Source: an uncultured Streptomyces sp.
GTDB taxonomy: Bacteria; Actinomycetota; Actinomycetes; Streptomycetales; Streptomycetaceae
Assembly (NCBI RefSeq): GCF_947488945.1
Contig: NZ_CANLBS010000025.1
Span: 34,590 to 98,589 of the forward strand
Direction of reading: 5' to 3'
DNA length: 64,000 nt
Made by a program: the position numbers and the translations under genes. Of this stretch, positions 43,391 through 51,756 are shown piece by piece (the first letter of the stretch is position 1; the number at the start of each line of letters is the position of its first letter). The notes beneath the pieces are model-generated. The model was not told where the DNA came from. It was given only the letters and a program-made list of their open reading frames with translations, and searched no databases.

Positions 43391-45562
43391 TCACGCCTGA
43401 ACGGCGAGGACCAGAGGAAATACCCCCTCCGCCCCCGACCGGCGCAGGAGCCGGGTGGCGACGGCCAGTGTCCATCCGGTGTCCGAGAGATCGTCCACCA
43501 GCAGGACGGGGCCGCCCGCCTCCGCCAATGCGCGGGACAGTTCGGGGCCGACGACGAGCGCTTCGTGCAGGGTCCGGACCCGCTGGGCGCTGTTGGTCTG
43601 CGAGGCCCGCACGTCGACAGCCTCGGGCGCGTACTCGACCGAGCCGAGGAACGGCATCCGGCCCACCTCGGAGATGCGTCGGCCCAGCGACTGGACGAGC
43701 TGCGGCCTGCGGCGCGAGGCCACCGTCACCACCCCGGCCGGCCGCGCGGGTGCTCCGGCGTCGCCCGAGGCCCAGCCGCCCGGCCCCTTCGCCCAGTCCG
43801 CGAGAACGGTGACCACCGCCTGCGTCACCTCGTCGGGTACCGGGGCGTCCGGGGCCTGCTCCGACAGCAGCGGGCGGAGCCGGTTGCCCCAGCCGATGTC
43901 CGAGAGCCGGCCCAGAGCGCGCCCGGGGAAGGACACCTCACCGGCCGGGATGCGTCCCTTGAGGTCGATACCGACCGCGGCGAGGCCCGTCGGCCACATC
44001 TTGCGGGGTTCCACCTCGACGCCGGGGCGGCCGAGTTCGCCCCTCGCGCTGTCGAGGGCCGCGGTGGAGACCTTGTCGTCGAAGCGTGCCCCCGCGCAGT
44101 TGTCGCACCGGCCGCAGGCCGTCGCCTCCTCGTCGTCGAGCTGGCGCCGCAGGAACTCCATCCGGCAGGCGGTCGTCGAGACGTAGTCCCGCATGGCCTG
44201 CTGCTCGGCGGCCCGCTGCCGGGCGACCCAGGCGTACCGCTCGGCGTCGTAGACCCACGGTTCGCCCGTCGAGATCCAGCCGCCCTTCACCCGCTTCACC
44301 GCCCCGTCGACGTCGAGCACCTTGAGCATCGTCTCCAGCCGGGTGCGCCGGAGGTCGACCAGGGGCTCCAGCGCCGGCAGCGAGACCGGCCGGTCCGCCC
44401 GTGCCAGCACGTCGAGGGTGCGGCGCACCTGCTCCTCCGGCGGAAAGGCGACCGAGGCGAAGTACTGCCAGATCGCCTCGTCCTCCTTGCCCGGCAGCAG
44501 CAGCACCTCGGCGTGCTCGACCCCGCGCCCCGCGCGGCCGACCTGCTGGTAGTAGGCGATGGGGGAGGAGGGGGACCCGAGGTGGACCACGAAACCGAGG
44601 TCCGGCTTGTCGAACCCCATGCCCAGGGCGGACGTGGCGACCAGGGCCTTCACCCGGTTCGCCAGCAGATCGTCCTCCGCCTGCTGGCGCTCGGCGTTCT
44701 CGGTGCGCCCGGTGTACGAGGCCACCGGGTGACCGCACTGGCGGAGGTAGGCGGTGACCTCCTCCGCCGCGGCGACCGTCAGTGTGTAGATGATGCCGGA
44801 GCCCGGCAGTTCCCCGATGTGGTCCCCGAGCCACGCCAGCCGGTGGGCGGCGTTCGGCAGGGACAGCACGCCGAGGCTCAGGCTCTCCCGGTCCAGGGGG
44901 CCGCGCAGGACGAGCGCGTCCGTGCCGTCACCGGTGCCCAGTTGCTCCGCCACGTCCGCGGTGACCCGCGCGTTGGCCGTCGCCGTGGTGGCGAGCACCG
45001 GCACGCCGGAGGGGAGATCCGCGAGCATGGTCCGCAGCCGCCGGTAGTCCGGCCGGAAGTCGTGGCCCCAGTCGGAGATGCAGTGCGCCTCGTCGACCAC
45101 CAGCAGACCGGTCGCGGCGGCGAGCCGGGGAAGGACCCGGTCCCGGAAATCCGGGTTGTTCAGCCGCTCCGGGCTGACGAGCAGCACGTCCACCTCGCCG
45201 GCCGCCACCTCGGCCTGGACGGTCTCCCACTCCTCGGTGTTGGACGAATTGATCGTCCGGGCGCTGATGCCCGCCCGGGCCGCCGCCGCCACCTGGTTGC
45301 GCATGAGGGCGAGCAGCGGCGACACGATGACGGTCGGCCCGGCGCCCGCGGCCCGCAGCAGGGAGGTGGCGACGAAGTACACGGCGGACTTGCCCCACCC
45401 GGTGCGCTGCACCACGAGGGCCCTGCGCCTGTCGGCGACCAGCGCTTCGATCGCCGTCCACTGGTCCTCACGCAGCCTGGCGGCGCCCGTGGGATCGCCG
45501 ACGAGCCTGGCGAGTACGGAGTCGGCCGAGGCCCTGAGCTCTGAACGGTCTGCGTTGGTCAT
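43391..45562 (-). CDS. RecQ-family helicase fused to a phosphoribosyltransferase-like domain
   Basis: This 723-residue DNA helicase has Walker A QRTGWGKSAVYF, DEAH box VVDEAHCISDWGHDFRPDY, motif VI QQVGRAGRG and a zinc site with CGRCDNC. In place of the HRDC domain of classical RecQ, the last ~100 residues contain a PRPP-binding loop VLLVDDLSDTGWTLAVA preceded by a strand-rich region, resembling ComF/type I phosphoribosyltransferases. ATG 45562 has a short G-rich ribosome site. A pair of DnaA boxes lies just upstream. A role in recombination repair is likely; the tail's role is unknown. Confidence 0.9.
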   Translation of the reverse strand: MTNADRSELRASADSVLARLVGDPTGAARLREDQWTAIEALVADRRRALVVQRTGWGKSAVYFVATSLLRAAGAGPTVIVSPLLALMRNQVAAAARAGISARTINSSNTEEWETVQAEVAAGEVDVLLVSPERLNNPDFRDRVLPRLAAATGLLVVDEAHCISDWGHDFRPDYRRLRTMLADLPSGVPVLATTATANARVTADVAEQLGTGDGTDALVLRGPLDRESLSLGVLSLPNAAHRLAWLGDHIGELPGSGIIYTLTVAAAEEVTAYLRQCGHPVASYTGRTENAERQQAEDDLLANRVKALVATSALGMGFDKPDLGFVVHLGSPSSPIAYYQQVGRAGRGVEHAEVLLLPGKEDEAIWQYFASVAFPPEEQVRRTLDVLARADRPVSLPALEPLVDLRRTRLETMLKVLDVDGAVKRVKGGWISTGEPWVYDAERYAWVARQRAAEQQAMRDYVSTTACRMEFLRRQLDDEEATACGRCDNCAGARFDDKVSTAALDSARGELGRPGVEVEPRKMWPTGLAAVGIDLKGRIPAGEVSFPGRALGRLSDIGWGNRLRPLLSEQAPDAPVPDEVTQAVVTVLADWAKGPGGWASGDAGAPARPAGVVTVASRRRPQLVQSLGRRISEVGRMPFLGSVEYAPEAVDVRASQTNSAQRVRTLHEALVVGPELSRALAEAGGPVLLVDDLSDTGWTLAVATRLLRRSGAEGVFPLVLAVQA

Positions 45563-45611
45563 GCCCCCATGCAACCCGATGGCTCCGACAAAGCGCGAAC
45601 GGCCCGAGCAA

Positions 45612-45634
45612 CCTGTGGACAACTTATCCACAGG
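45612..45634. promoter_or_regulatory. inverted pair of DnaA boxes
   Basis: TTATCCACA on the plus strand (45624-45632) faces TTGTCCACA on the minus strand (45614-45622) with one base between them; the whole is flanked as CCTGTGGA ... TCCACAGG. Both match DnaA-box consensus sequences (the second is the Streptomyces form). The site lies 50 nt upstream of recQ and 40 nt upstream of the DUF4192 gene, so DnaA could regulate either. Confidence 0.8.
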
Positions 45635-45673
45635 GGGTCGCGGATCGTGACGGTCCGGGGGACCGTACGTGCC

Positions 45674-47131
45674 ATGAACCAGCACCACGAATCCACCGGT
45701 CCCGCCGACGCGCAGCAGATCACCCTGCGCAGCCCGGCAGATCTCGCCGACGCCCTGCCGTACCTGATGGGTTTCCACCCCACCGACAGCGTGGTCATGG
45801 TGGCCCTGCACGGGCGGCGCGGGCGTTTCGGGGGCCGCCTCAGACTCGGCATCCCCGGCTCCGCGCAGGAGTGGCCGGACGTTGCCGAGCAGCTTGCCGA
45901 TTCCCTGATCTCCGGCAGCGAGCGCCGGGGCTCCCGCCCGGACGCCGTCGTCGTGTTCCTCTGCCAGGACCCGGCGCGGGAGGGCGGTGCCCGGCACACG
46001 GTGGAACGCCTGCGTCCGCTGGCGCAACTGCTGCGCACGGCGTGCGGGGCCCTGGACGTCCCGGTCCTGGAAGCGCTCTGCATCTCCGGCGGCCGGTACT
46101 GGTCGTACTGCTGTCCCGACGCGCGGTGCTGCCCCGACGAGGGGAACCCGCTCGCTCTGCCCGGCACGACCGTGATGGCGGCGGCCGCCGCCTACGTCGG
46201 CATCCAGGTCAGGGGGTCGCTGCGGGACATGGAAGCGAGGCTCGCGCCGCACACCGGTCCGGGGGCGCAGGCTCAGCGCCGGGCACTCGACACGGCGGCG
46301 GCCGCACTGGTGGCGAGGATTCTCGACGCCCGCGGCCGGGTCGGGGTGGCCGACGAGACGCTCGCCCTCGCCCGGGTGCTCAGGGACCGGCTGGGATCCA
46401 CCCCGACGCCGGTCGCCGTGGAGGAGGCGGACGCCCGCGACGACCGGCTGATCGAGGACGGGGAGGCGGCGGCCGTGATCCTGGGGCTCCAGGACCGGGA
46501 TACCCGGGACAGGGCCGCGCAGTGGATGGAGGGCGCCGAGGCGCCCCGGGCGCTGCGGCTGTGGCGCGCGCTGGCCCGTCGGTGCGTCGGCCCCTACGTC
46601 GAACACGCGGCGGCGCCGCTGACCCTGGCCGGGTGGGTCTCCTGGTCGACCGGCGACGAGCCGGGCGCCAGGGTCGCGCTGGCTCTCGCGCTGCGCTCGG
46701 ATCCGCAGTACACCTTCGCCCTCCTGCTGCACCAAGCGTGCAACGAGGGACTCGACCCGGAGACGCTGCGCCGCTGTCTGCGCGGCGACGACGACATGCC
46801 TCCCGGACCCCCGGGGGACACCCCGGCGGTGGCCGCGGCCGGGGCGACGGACGGCCCCGCGCTCTCGCCCGCGCCCCCGGCCCCGGTCGGGGGCGCTCCG
46901 CGGCGGACTCCGGCGAAGGCGCCGCGCACCGCGCCGTCCCGAGGCGCCCGGAGGCTCCCGGACCCTGGTGGCGCCCGGACCCCCCGCGGCTCCGGACGGC
47001 CGGGAACCCGTCCGGAGGCGGGCGGACGCTCCGGCGGACCGGGTCGCGACCGGATCTCCGCACCACGGGTGCCACGTCAGCGCAGGTCCGGCGGCGGAGT
47101 CGGCGCGAGCCCGGACGGTATGACGTCGTGA
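45674..47131 (+). CDS. DUF4192-domain protein
   Basis: This 485-residue actinobacterial protein begins with ITLRSPADLADALPYLMGFHPTDSVVMVAL, here cited by its start ITLRSPADLADALPYL, the signature of DUF4192. The domain covers ~residues 10-370; the last ~110 residues are Pro/Ala/Arg-rich and likely disordered. It is divergent from recQ across the DnaA boxes. ATG 45674 is the start nearest the domain. No biochemical function is known for the family. Confidence 0.85.
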   Translation: MNQHHESTGPADAQQITLRSPADLADALPYLMGFHPTDSVVMVALHGRRGRFGGRLRLGIPGSAQEWPDVAEQLADSLISGSERRGSRPDAVVVFLCQDPAREGGARHTVERLRPLAQLLRTACGALDVPVLEALCISGGRYWSYCCPDARCCPDEGNPLALPGTTVMAAAAAYVGIQVRGSLRDMEARLAPHTGPGAQAQRRALDTAAAALVARILDARGRVGVADETLALARVLRDRLGSTPTPVAVEEADARDDRLIEDGEAAAVILGLQDRDTRDRAAQWMEGAEAPRALRLWRALARRCVGPYVEHAAAPLTLAGWVSWSTGDEPGARVALALALRSDPQYTFALLLHQACNEGLDPETLRRCLRGDDDMPPGPPGDTPAVAAAGATDGPALSPAPPAPVGGAPRRTPAKAPRTAPSRGARRLPDPGGARTPRGSGRPGTRPEAGGRSGGPGRDRISAPRVPRQRRSGGGVGASPDGMTS

Positions 47132-47247
47132 GCGCCGGACGCATCCGCGGCGCCCGCCCGCCTCGGCCGGATCGCCGGTGAACGCGTGCCGGGGAAAAGG
47201 ATGTTGACGCCGGGTCTGTTCGCGGCGGACGGGGGTAGAGGGGGACC

Positions 47248-47514
47248 ATGGCATCCATGAGGCGTGTTGCTCTCGCTCCCCGCACGGTGCGGCAACTGCG
47301 GCGTGTGCGGTCGGTGTACGCCGCGGGCGCGGTGCTGTCCGCGCTCGTCCTGATCCTGGAGGAGGGGAGGCCGGCGAGCGGCAGGCAGACGGAGTTCGCC
47401 GGAATCCTTCTCGGGGCGTTCGTCGTCCTGCTCGGAGTGACGGTGATTCAGTTGTGGCGCCACTCCAGGACCGATCACTGCAGTACGGCGAAGAGGCTGA
47501 CCTCCTCCGCCTGA
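47248..47514 (+). CDS. small two-span membrane protein
   Basis: This 88-residue protein has a basic start and two hydrophobic stretches, AAGAVLSALVLILE (~25-40) and FAGILLGAFVVLLGVTVIQL (~50-70). AGAGGGGGACC directly before ATG 47248 is a good ribosome site. I do not recognise a family. It is tandem after the DUF4192 gene and could be a small integral membrane protein of unknown function. Confidence 0.6.
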   Translation: MASMRRVALAPRTVRQLRRVRSVYAAGAVLSALVLILEEGRPASGRQTEFAGILLGAFVVLLGVTVIQLWRHSRTDHCSTAKRLTSSA

Positions 47515-47641
47515 CGGCGCCGGCTCCCGGCGCCGGCCGGGTGCGGGCAACCGGCGGACGGCCGCCAGATGGCGCGGAGGAGGGGGCCGCCGGGCCGTCA
47601 CCGTGATCCGGTCCGCCGGGACGGCCGGAACGGAGTGTTTA

Positions 47642-47663
47642 TCGTCAGTGAGACGACTATGAT
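47642..47663 (+). promoter_or_regulatory. NrtR-type operator and -10 of the Nudix regulator gene
   Basis: TCGTC-AGTGA-GACGA (47642-47656) is a perfect inverted repeat. It is followed at once by TATGAT (47658-47663) as -10, then 7 nt and the ATG at 47671. A repressor bound to the repeat would cover the promoter, suggesting autoregulation. Confidence 0.55.
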
Positions 47664-47670
47664 CGGCCCC

Positions 47671-48459
47671 ATGCCGACCTACGACCCGTCGACGTTCCCG
47701 CCCTTCGCTGTCACCGTCGACCTGGTCGTCCTGACAGTGCGCCGCCACGCCCTCTGCGCGCTGGTCGTCCGCAGAGGTGAAGAGCCCTTCCAGGGCAGAT
47801 GGGCGCTGCCGGGCGGCTTCGTCAAGGCGGACGAGGACCTCGGGGCCGCCGCGGCGCGGGAGCTCAGTGAGGAGACGGGGCTCTGCGCACTGGTTCCCCC
47901 TTCGCTCTCTCCCGGCGCGGCGAGCGGGGCCGCGGACGGCAACGGCGCGCACCTCGAACAACTGGCCACCTACGGCGCTCCGGCGCGCGATCCCAGGATG
48001 CGGGTGGTGAGCGTGGCGCATCTCGCGCTCGCACCCGACCTGCCGGCCCCCCGCGCCGGGGGCGACGCCAACAGCGCACGCTGGGCGGAGGTCGAGAGCC
48101 TGCTCGGCCCTGCGGACGGCTCCGGCCCGGAGGCGGATGCGGCCCCTCCGCTCGCCTTCGACCACGCGCGCATCCTGGCCGACGGAGTGGAACGGGCCAG
48201 GTCCAAGATCGAATATTCGTCTCTCGCCACTGCGTTCTGCCCCGCCGAGTTCACCGTCGGAGAACTGCGCCGGGTGTACGAAGCGGTCTGGGGCGTGGTG
48301 CTGGATCCCCGCAACTTCCATCGCAAGGTGACCGGTACACCGGGGTTCCTGGTGCCCTCCGGGGGGACGACCACACGCCAAGGCGGCCGTCCCGCCCAGT
48401 TGTTCCGCGCAGGCACCGCCACCGCGCTCAACCCGCCCATGCTGCGACCGGAAGTCTGA
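47671..48459 (+). CDS. NrtR-type Nudix transcriptional regulator
   Basis: This 262-residue protein has a Nudix domain with an intact box (GFVKADEDLGAAAAREL then SEETGL) and a C-terminal winged helix (FTVGELRRVYEAVWG, DPRNFHRKV, RPAQLFRAG). NrtR proteins bind ADP-ribose or related NAD metabolites and regulate NAD synthesis or salvage genes. No NAD gene is adjacent, so its targets may be elsewhere. The intact Nudix box means it may also hydrolyse substrates. ATG 47671 is favoured over 47659, because the latter lies inside the -10 element. Confidence 0.85.
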   Translation: MPTYDPSTFPPFAVTVDLVVLTVRRHALCALVVRRGEEPFQGRWALPGGFVKADEDLGAAAARELSEETGLCALVPPSLSPGAASGAADGNGAHLEQLATYGAPARDPRMRVVSVAHLALAPDLPAPRAGGDANSARWAEVESLLGPADGSGPEADAAPPLAFDHARILADGVERARSKIEYSSLATAFCPAEFTVGELRRVYEAVWGVVLDPRNFHRKVTGTPGFLVPSGGTTTRQGGRPAQLFRAGTATALNPPMLRPEV

Positions 48460-48652
48460 CGCGCGGGGCGCACGGACGCGTCGGCCGGGGCCCCGGCCGA
48501 CGTCAGCGTCCCTCTCCCACCGGTATCCAGGGGCAACCCGCGGAACGCCGCGAACCCATCGCTGAGGCAAAAGTCCCAAATATGGCGTTATGTTGCTCCG
48601 GTACGCACCCGGACCCTGCCGCCGAGCGGTCTCACCTTCCGCGAGAGAAGCG

Positions 48653-50395
48653 ATGCTCCAGGCCATCGGACTCACCAGCGCCCCCCGCCGCGACCAGCCT
48701 TCCGCAGTGGACGATCTCACCTTCGAAGCCCCGCCGGGCCGTGTCACCACCCTTCTCGGTGCACCCGGTTCCGGGAAGACCACCGCTCTGCGCCTGATGC
48801 TCGAACTGGAACCGGGACGCGGAGTCACCTACTTCCGCGGCCGTCCGCTCCACCGCGTCGGGCACCCCGCCCGGGAAGTGGGCGTGCTCCTCGGCGACGT
48901 GCCCGGACATCCGGCGCGCACCGCGCGGGGACAGCTGCGGATGCTGTGCGCCGCCGCCGGGGCACCCGCCTCCCGCGCCGACGAACTGCTGGAAGTGGTG
49001 GGCCTGGCGGGGTTGGGGGATCAGCGCATCGGTTCGCTCTCCGCAGGCATGGACCGGCGGCTCGGCGTCGCGTCGGCGCTGCTGGGCGATCCGCACACCC
49101 TGCTGATGGACGACCCCGCCGACGGCCTGTCGCCGCGCGAGAGCACCTGGCTGTACGGGTTGATGCGGGCCCACGCGGCCCAGGGCGGCACCGTCCTGTG
49201 GACCACCAGTGATCCACGGGAGGCCGTCAAGGTCGCGGACCGTGTCGTGACCCTCGAAGGAGGACGGCTCGTCGCGGACCAGGAGGTGGCGGACTTCGCC
49301 CGGACCCGCTTGCGTCCCCGGGTCGCGGTCCGTACCCCGCACGCCGCCCGGCTGGCCGCCGCCGTCAGCGGCGAGGCGCGTGCGGCGCGGCGCTCGGTCG
49401 AGGTGGTGGCGGAGGAGAGCAACCGGCTCTCGGTGTACGGCAGCAGTTGCGCGGAGATCGGCGACGCCGCGTTCCGGCACGGCGTGCCGGTCCACCAGCT
49501 CGCCGACGAGATCGGCGACAGCGGCCCCGTCGTGGACCCGGTGACCGCGGCGGCACGCCGCACCGCCTCGGCCGTGGCGCTCTCCGAACTGCCCCCGCCG
49601 ATCACCGTCCGTCCGCCCCGGGGGCCGATCCGTCCGCTGCGCTACGAGATGCGCCGCCTGCTGGGCGTGCGGACAACCGCAGTGATCATGGCGGTGGTTC
49701 TGGTCGCCACGGTCTCGATCTCCCTCTTCCTCGCCCGCGCGGGCGTCGCGGCGCAGCCCCGTCTGCTGGCCGGCTGGCCCCCGCTGCTCCCCCTGCCGCT
49801 CGCCCCCCTGGGTGCCGGCCTCATCGGCGCGCTGTCCTACGGCGACGAGTTCCGCTATCCGGCGCTGGCCGCCAGCCGGGGCACCGTCCCCCGGCGGCTG
49901 GGGCTGCTCGTCGCGAAGCTGCTGGTCACCGCCGGGGTCGCCGTGGTGCTCGCCGTGCTGGTCGTGCTGTGCGACGTCCAGGCGCTCCGGCTGCTGTTCG
50001 GCGAGGAGTTGATCAAGGTCCCTGGAAACGCCGTCCCACTCGCCGCCAGTTGGCTCGGTCTGACGGTCGGCTGCGCCTGGGCCGGGCTGCTGGCGGCGGG
50101 TACGTTCCGGGTGGCGGGGGCGGGAGTGGCCGCGGTGCTCGCGGTGCCGGTACTGGTCGTTCCGCTCGTGCGGTGGATGCTGTCCCAGCCGTCCGCCCAC
50201 TCCTTCGCGGGTCTGCCCGCCCGCCTGCGCGGGCTGGCGTGGCTGGAGCTTCCGGCGGGCGCGGACCGGTGGATCGCGGCGGCCGGGCGGATTGTGGCAC
50301 AGCCCGAGGGCGCGGCCCTCGCCCTCTCCCTGTCGGCACTCGTCTGCGCCTATGTGATCACCGCCCTACGGAGCAGAGCACGTTGGCGATCATGA
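48653..50395 (+). CDS. ABC transporter, ATPase and membrane domain in one chain
   Basis: This 580-residue protein has an N-terminal ATPase (Walker A GAPGSGKTT, signature GSLSAGMDRRL, Walker B TLLMDDPADGL) and a C-terminal membrane part with about six spans (from VIMAVVLVATVSISLFLARA). The residue after the Walker B Asp is Asp rather than the usual catalytic Glu, and the signature is LSAGM in place of LSGGQ. It probably exports something or acts on the membrane as a homodimer. It is upstream of whiH in the same direction. GAGAGAAG precedes ATG 48653. Confidence 0.85.
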   Translation: MLQAIGLTSAPRRDQPSAVDDLTFEAPPGRVTTLLGAPGSGKTTALRLMLELEPGRGVTYFRGRPLHRVGHPAREVGVLLGDVPGHPARTARGQLRMLCAAAGAPASRADELLEVVGLAGLGDQRIGSLSAGMDRRLGVASALLGDPHTLLMDDPADGLSPRESTWLYGLMRAHAAQGGTVLWTTSDPREAVKVADRVVTLEGGRLVADQEVADFARTRLRPRVAVRTPHAARLAAAVSGEARAARRSVEVVAEESNRLSVYGSSCAEIGDAAFRHGVPVHQLADEIGDSGPVVDPVTAAARRTASAVALSELPPPITVRPPRGPIRPLRYEMRRLLGVRTTAVIMAVVLVATVSISLFLARAGVAAQPRLLAGWPPLLPLPLAPLGAGLIGALSYGDEFRYPALAASRGTVPRRLGLLVAKLLVTAGVAVVLAVLVVLCDVQALRLLFGEELIKVPGNAVPLAASWLGLTVGCAWAGLLAAGTFRVAGAGVAAVLAVPVLVVPLVRWMLSQPSAHSFAGLPARLRGLAWLELPAGADRWIAAAGRIVAQPEGAALALSLSALVCAYVITALRSRARWRS

Positions 50396-50462
50396 CCGGA
50401 GCGCTCCGGTCATGAGAGGCGCCCAACTTCCCGATGTCCGGCCGTTTTGTGGCGGTTGAGCG

Positions 50463-50487
50463 TCAATTGCGGCGTCGTTGCCGATCA
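50463..50487 (+). promoter_or_regulatory. candidate sigma-WhiG promoter of whiH
   Basis: GCCGATCA (50480-50487) differs by one base from the sigma-WhiG/sigma-28 -10 element GCCGATAA. TCAA (50463-50466) is the best -35 candidate but the 13-nt spacer is shorter than the usual ~15. whiH of S. coelicolor is known to be transcribed by sigma WhiG, which supports this reading. Confidence 0.45.
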
Positions 50488-50550
50488 CCCTTTCGTGTGC
50501 TTTTCAGCAAAGACCTCAAGGGCCGGGCGAGCCAGGCCGACAAAGGATGC

Positions 50551-51432
50551 GTGAGTACCCTTGCGCGCACCCTGATGACCACCGCCCGTAACGCCGAATC
50601 CGGCCTCGCCGGCCCGGGCGACGTTGATCGCTACCCCTTTACGGAGGCGTCGCCCGGCGAGCGTGCCGCGACGCGCTCCTGGGGTGGCACCGATTCCGAG
50701 CTGGGGCGGGCGAACCGCCGCGGCGCGGCCAGCCGCGGCCGCGGACTGCACGGCCAACTCGTCCAGCAGCTCGGCCAGATGATCGTTTCCGGAGATCTCG
50801 GCACCGACCGTCCGCTCGTGCCCGAAGAGATCGGGCAGCGTTTCGAGGTCTCCCGGACCGTCGTGCGCGAGTCCTTGCGTGTGCTGGAGGCCAAGGGCCT
50901 GGTCAGCGCGCGCCCCAATGTGGGGACGCGGGTGCGGCCGGTCAGTGACTGGAATCTGCTCGACCCCGACATCATCGAATGGCGTGCCTTCGGTCCGCAG
51001 CGTGACGACCAGAGGCGGGAGCTGGCCGAGTTGCGCTGGACCATCGAGCCCCTCGCCGCCCGTCTCGCGGCCGGACACGGCCGGGAGGACCTTCAGCAGC
51101 GGCTCGGCGACATGGTGGAGATCATGGGCCATGCGCTGGGCCAGGGCGACGGCATCACTTTTTCCCGTGCCGACGCGGAGTTCCACGCCCTGCTCATCCA
51201 GGCCGCGGACAACCGCATGCTCGAACACCTTTCCGGCATCGTCTCCGCCGCGCTGCACGTCTCGGGCGGCCCGGTCACCGGTTGTGACCGGCTGAGCGAG
51301 GCCTCGGTGGCGCAGCACGCGCGGATCGCGGAGGCGCTCGCCTCGGGCGACGCGCCCGGCGCCGAGGCCGCGATGCGTCAGCTGCTGGTGGTCCACCCCG
51401 AAGGAGTGGTCCCCGCGCCGCGCGAACACTGA
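50551..51432 (+). CDS. whiH: sporulation regulator WhiH (GntR family)
   Basis: WhiH (293 residues) is a GntR/FadR-type regulator needed for septation of aerial hyphae. After a ~65-residue variable N terminus comes the winged helix (GLHGQLVQQLGQMIVSGDLG, VSRTVVRESLRVLEAKGLV) and then an FCD ligand/metal domain (RAFGPQRDDQRRELAELRW, DAEFHALLIQAADNRML, HARIAEALASGD). GTG 50551 has AAAGGA just upstream. It lies directly before hrdB as in S. coelicolor. WhiH is reported to repress its own gene and to be activated late in development. Confidence 0.92.
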   Translation: MSTLARTLMTTARNAESGLAGPGDVDRYPFTEASPGERAATRSWGGTDSELGRANRRGAASRGRGLHGQLVQQLGQMIVSGDLGTDRPLVPEEIGQRFEVSRTVVRESLRVLEAKGLVSARPNVGTRVRPVSDWNLLDPDIIEWRAFGPQRDDQRRELAELRWTIEPLAARLAAGHGREDLQQRLGDMVEIMGHALGQGDGITFSRADAEFHALLIQAADNRMLEHLSGIVSAALHVSGGPVTGCDRLSEASVAQHARIAEALASGDAPGAEAAMRQLLVVHPEGVVPAPREH

Positions 51433-51756
51433 GCGCACGGCGCGCGGGGTGTGCGGACCCTGTGCCGCCGGACCTGAAGGGGTCCGGCGGCACAATTGCG
51501 GGGTAACGGCACACTCGGCACGGTTCGTCGCGAATGAGGTGTGACTCGGGCCACGCGGATTGGGCGTAACACTCCTCGAAACAGTGCGATGACCTAAGAG
51601 GTGACCGCAGCGGAAGGAATACAGCAGCCATCACAGGCGCTGTGCAGTTCTGAGGCCTCACCCGCGCCGTCGACGACATCCCCAGTCGGCGGACGTCGGA
51701 CCCAGCCCTCTCCGGGCCGGGCCGGAAGCCGTTTCCATCGTTCCGAGAGGTTGTTC
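51433..51756 (+). promoter_or_regulatory. hrdB upstream region
   Basis: This 324-nt gap holds the whiH terminator and a less GC-rich stretch (about 51530-51600, with TAACACT at 51567-51573) where the main hrdB promoter probably lies. GGAAT at 51616 is followed by GTT only 26 nt later, so I do not call the stress-sigma promoter known in S. coelicolor. GAGAGG (51745-51750) is the ribosome site. Confidence 0.4.
51461..51494 (+). terminator. whiH terminator
   Basis: TGTGCCGCCGGACC (51461-51474) pairs perfectly with GGTCCGGCGGCACA (51481-51494) over a 6-nt loop, 29 nt after the whiH stop. It insulates hrdB from whiH. Confidence 0.75.

Noticed and set aside
45612..45634. DnaA boxes as a replication origin
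   Set aside because: Only two boxes in a short promoter gap; the Streptomyces oriC has many boxes between dnaA and dnaN, which are not in the window.
51616..51649. SigR-type promoter (GGAAT-N18-GTT) for hrdB
   Set aside because: GGAAT is present at 51616 but the next GTT in register is 26 nt away, outside the allowed spacing.
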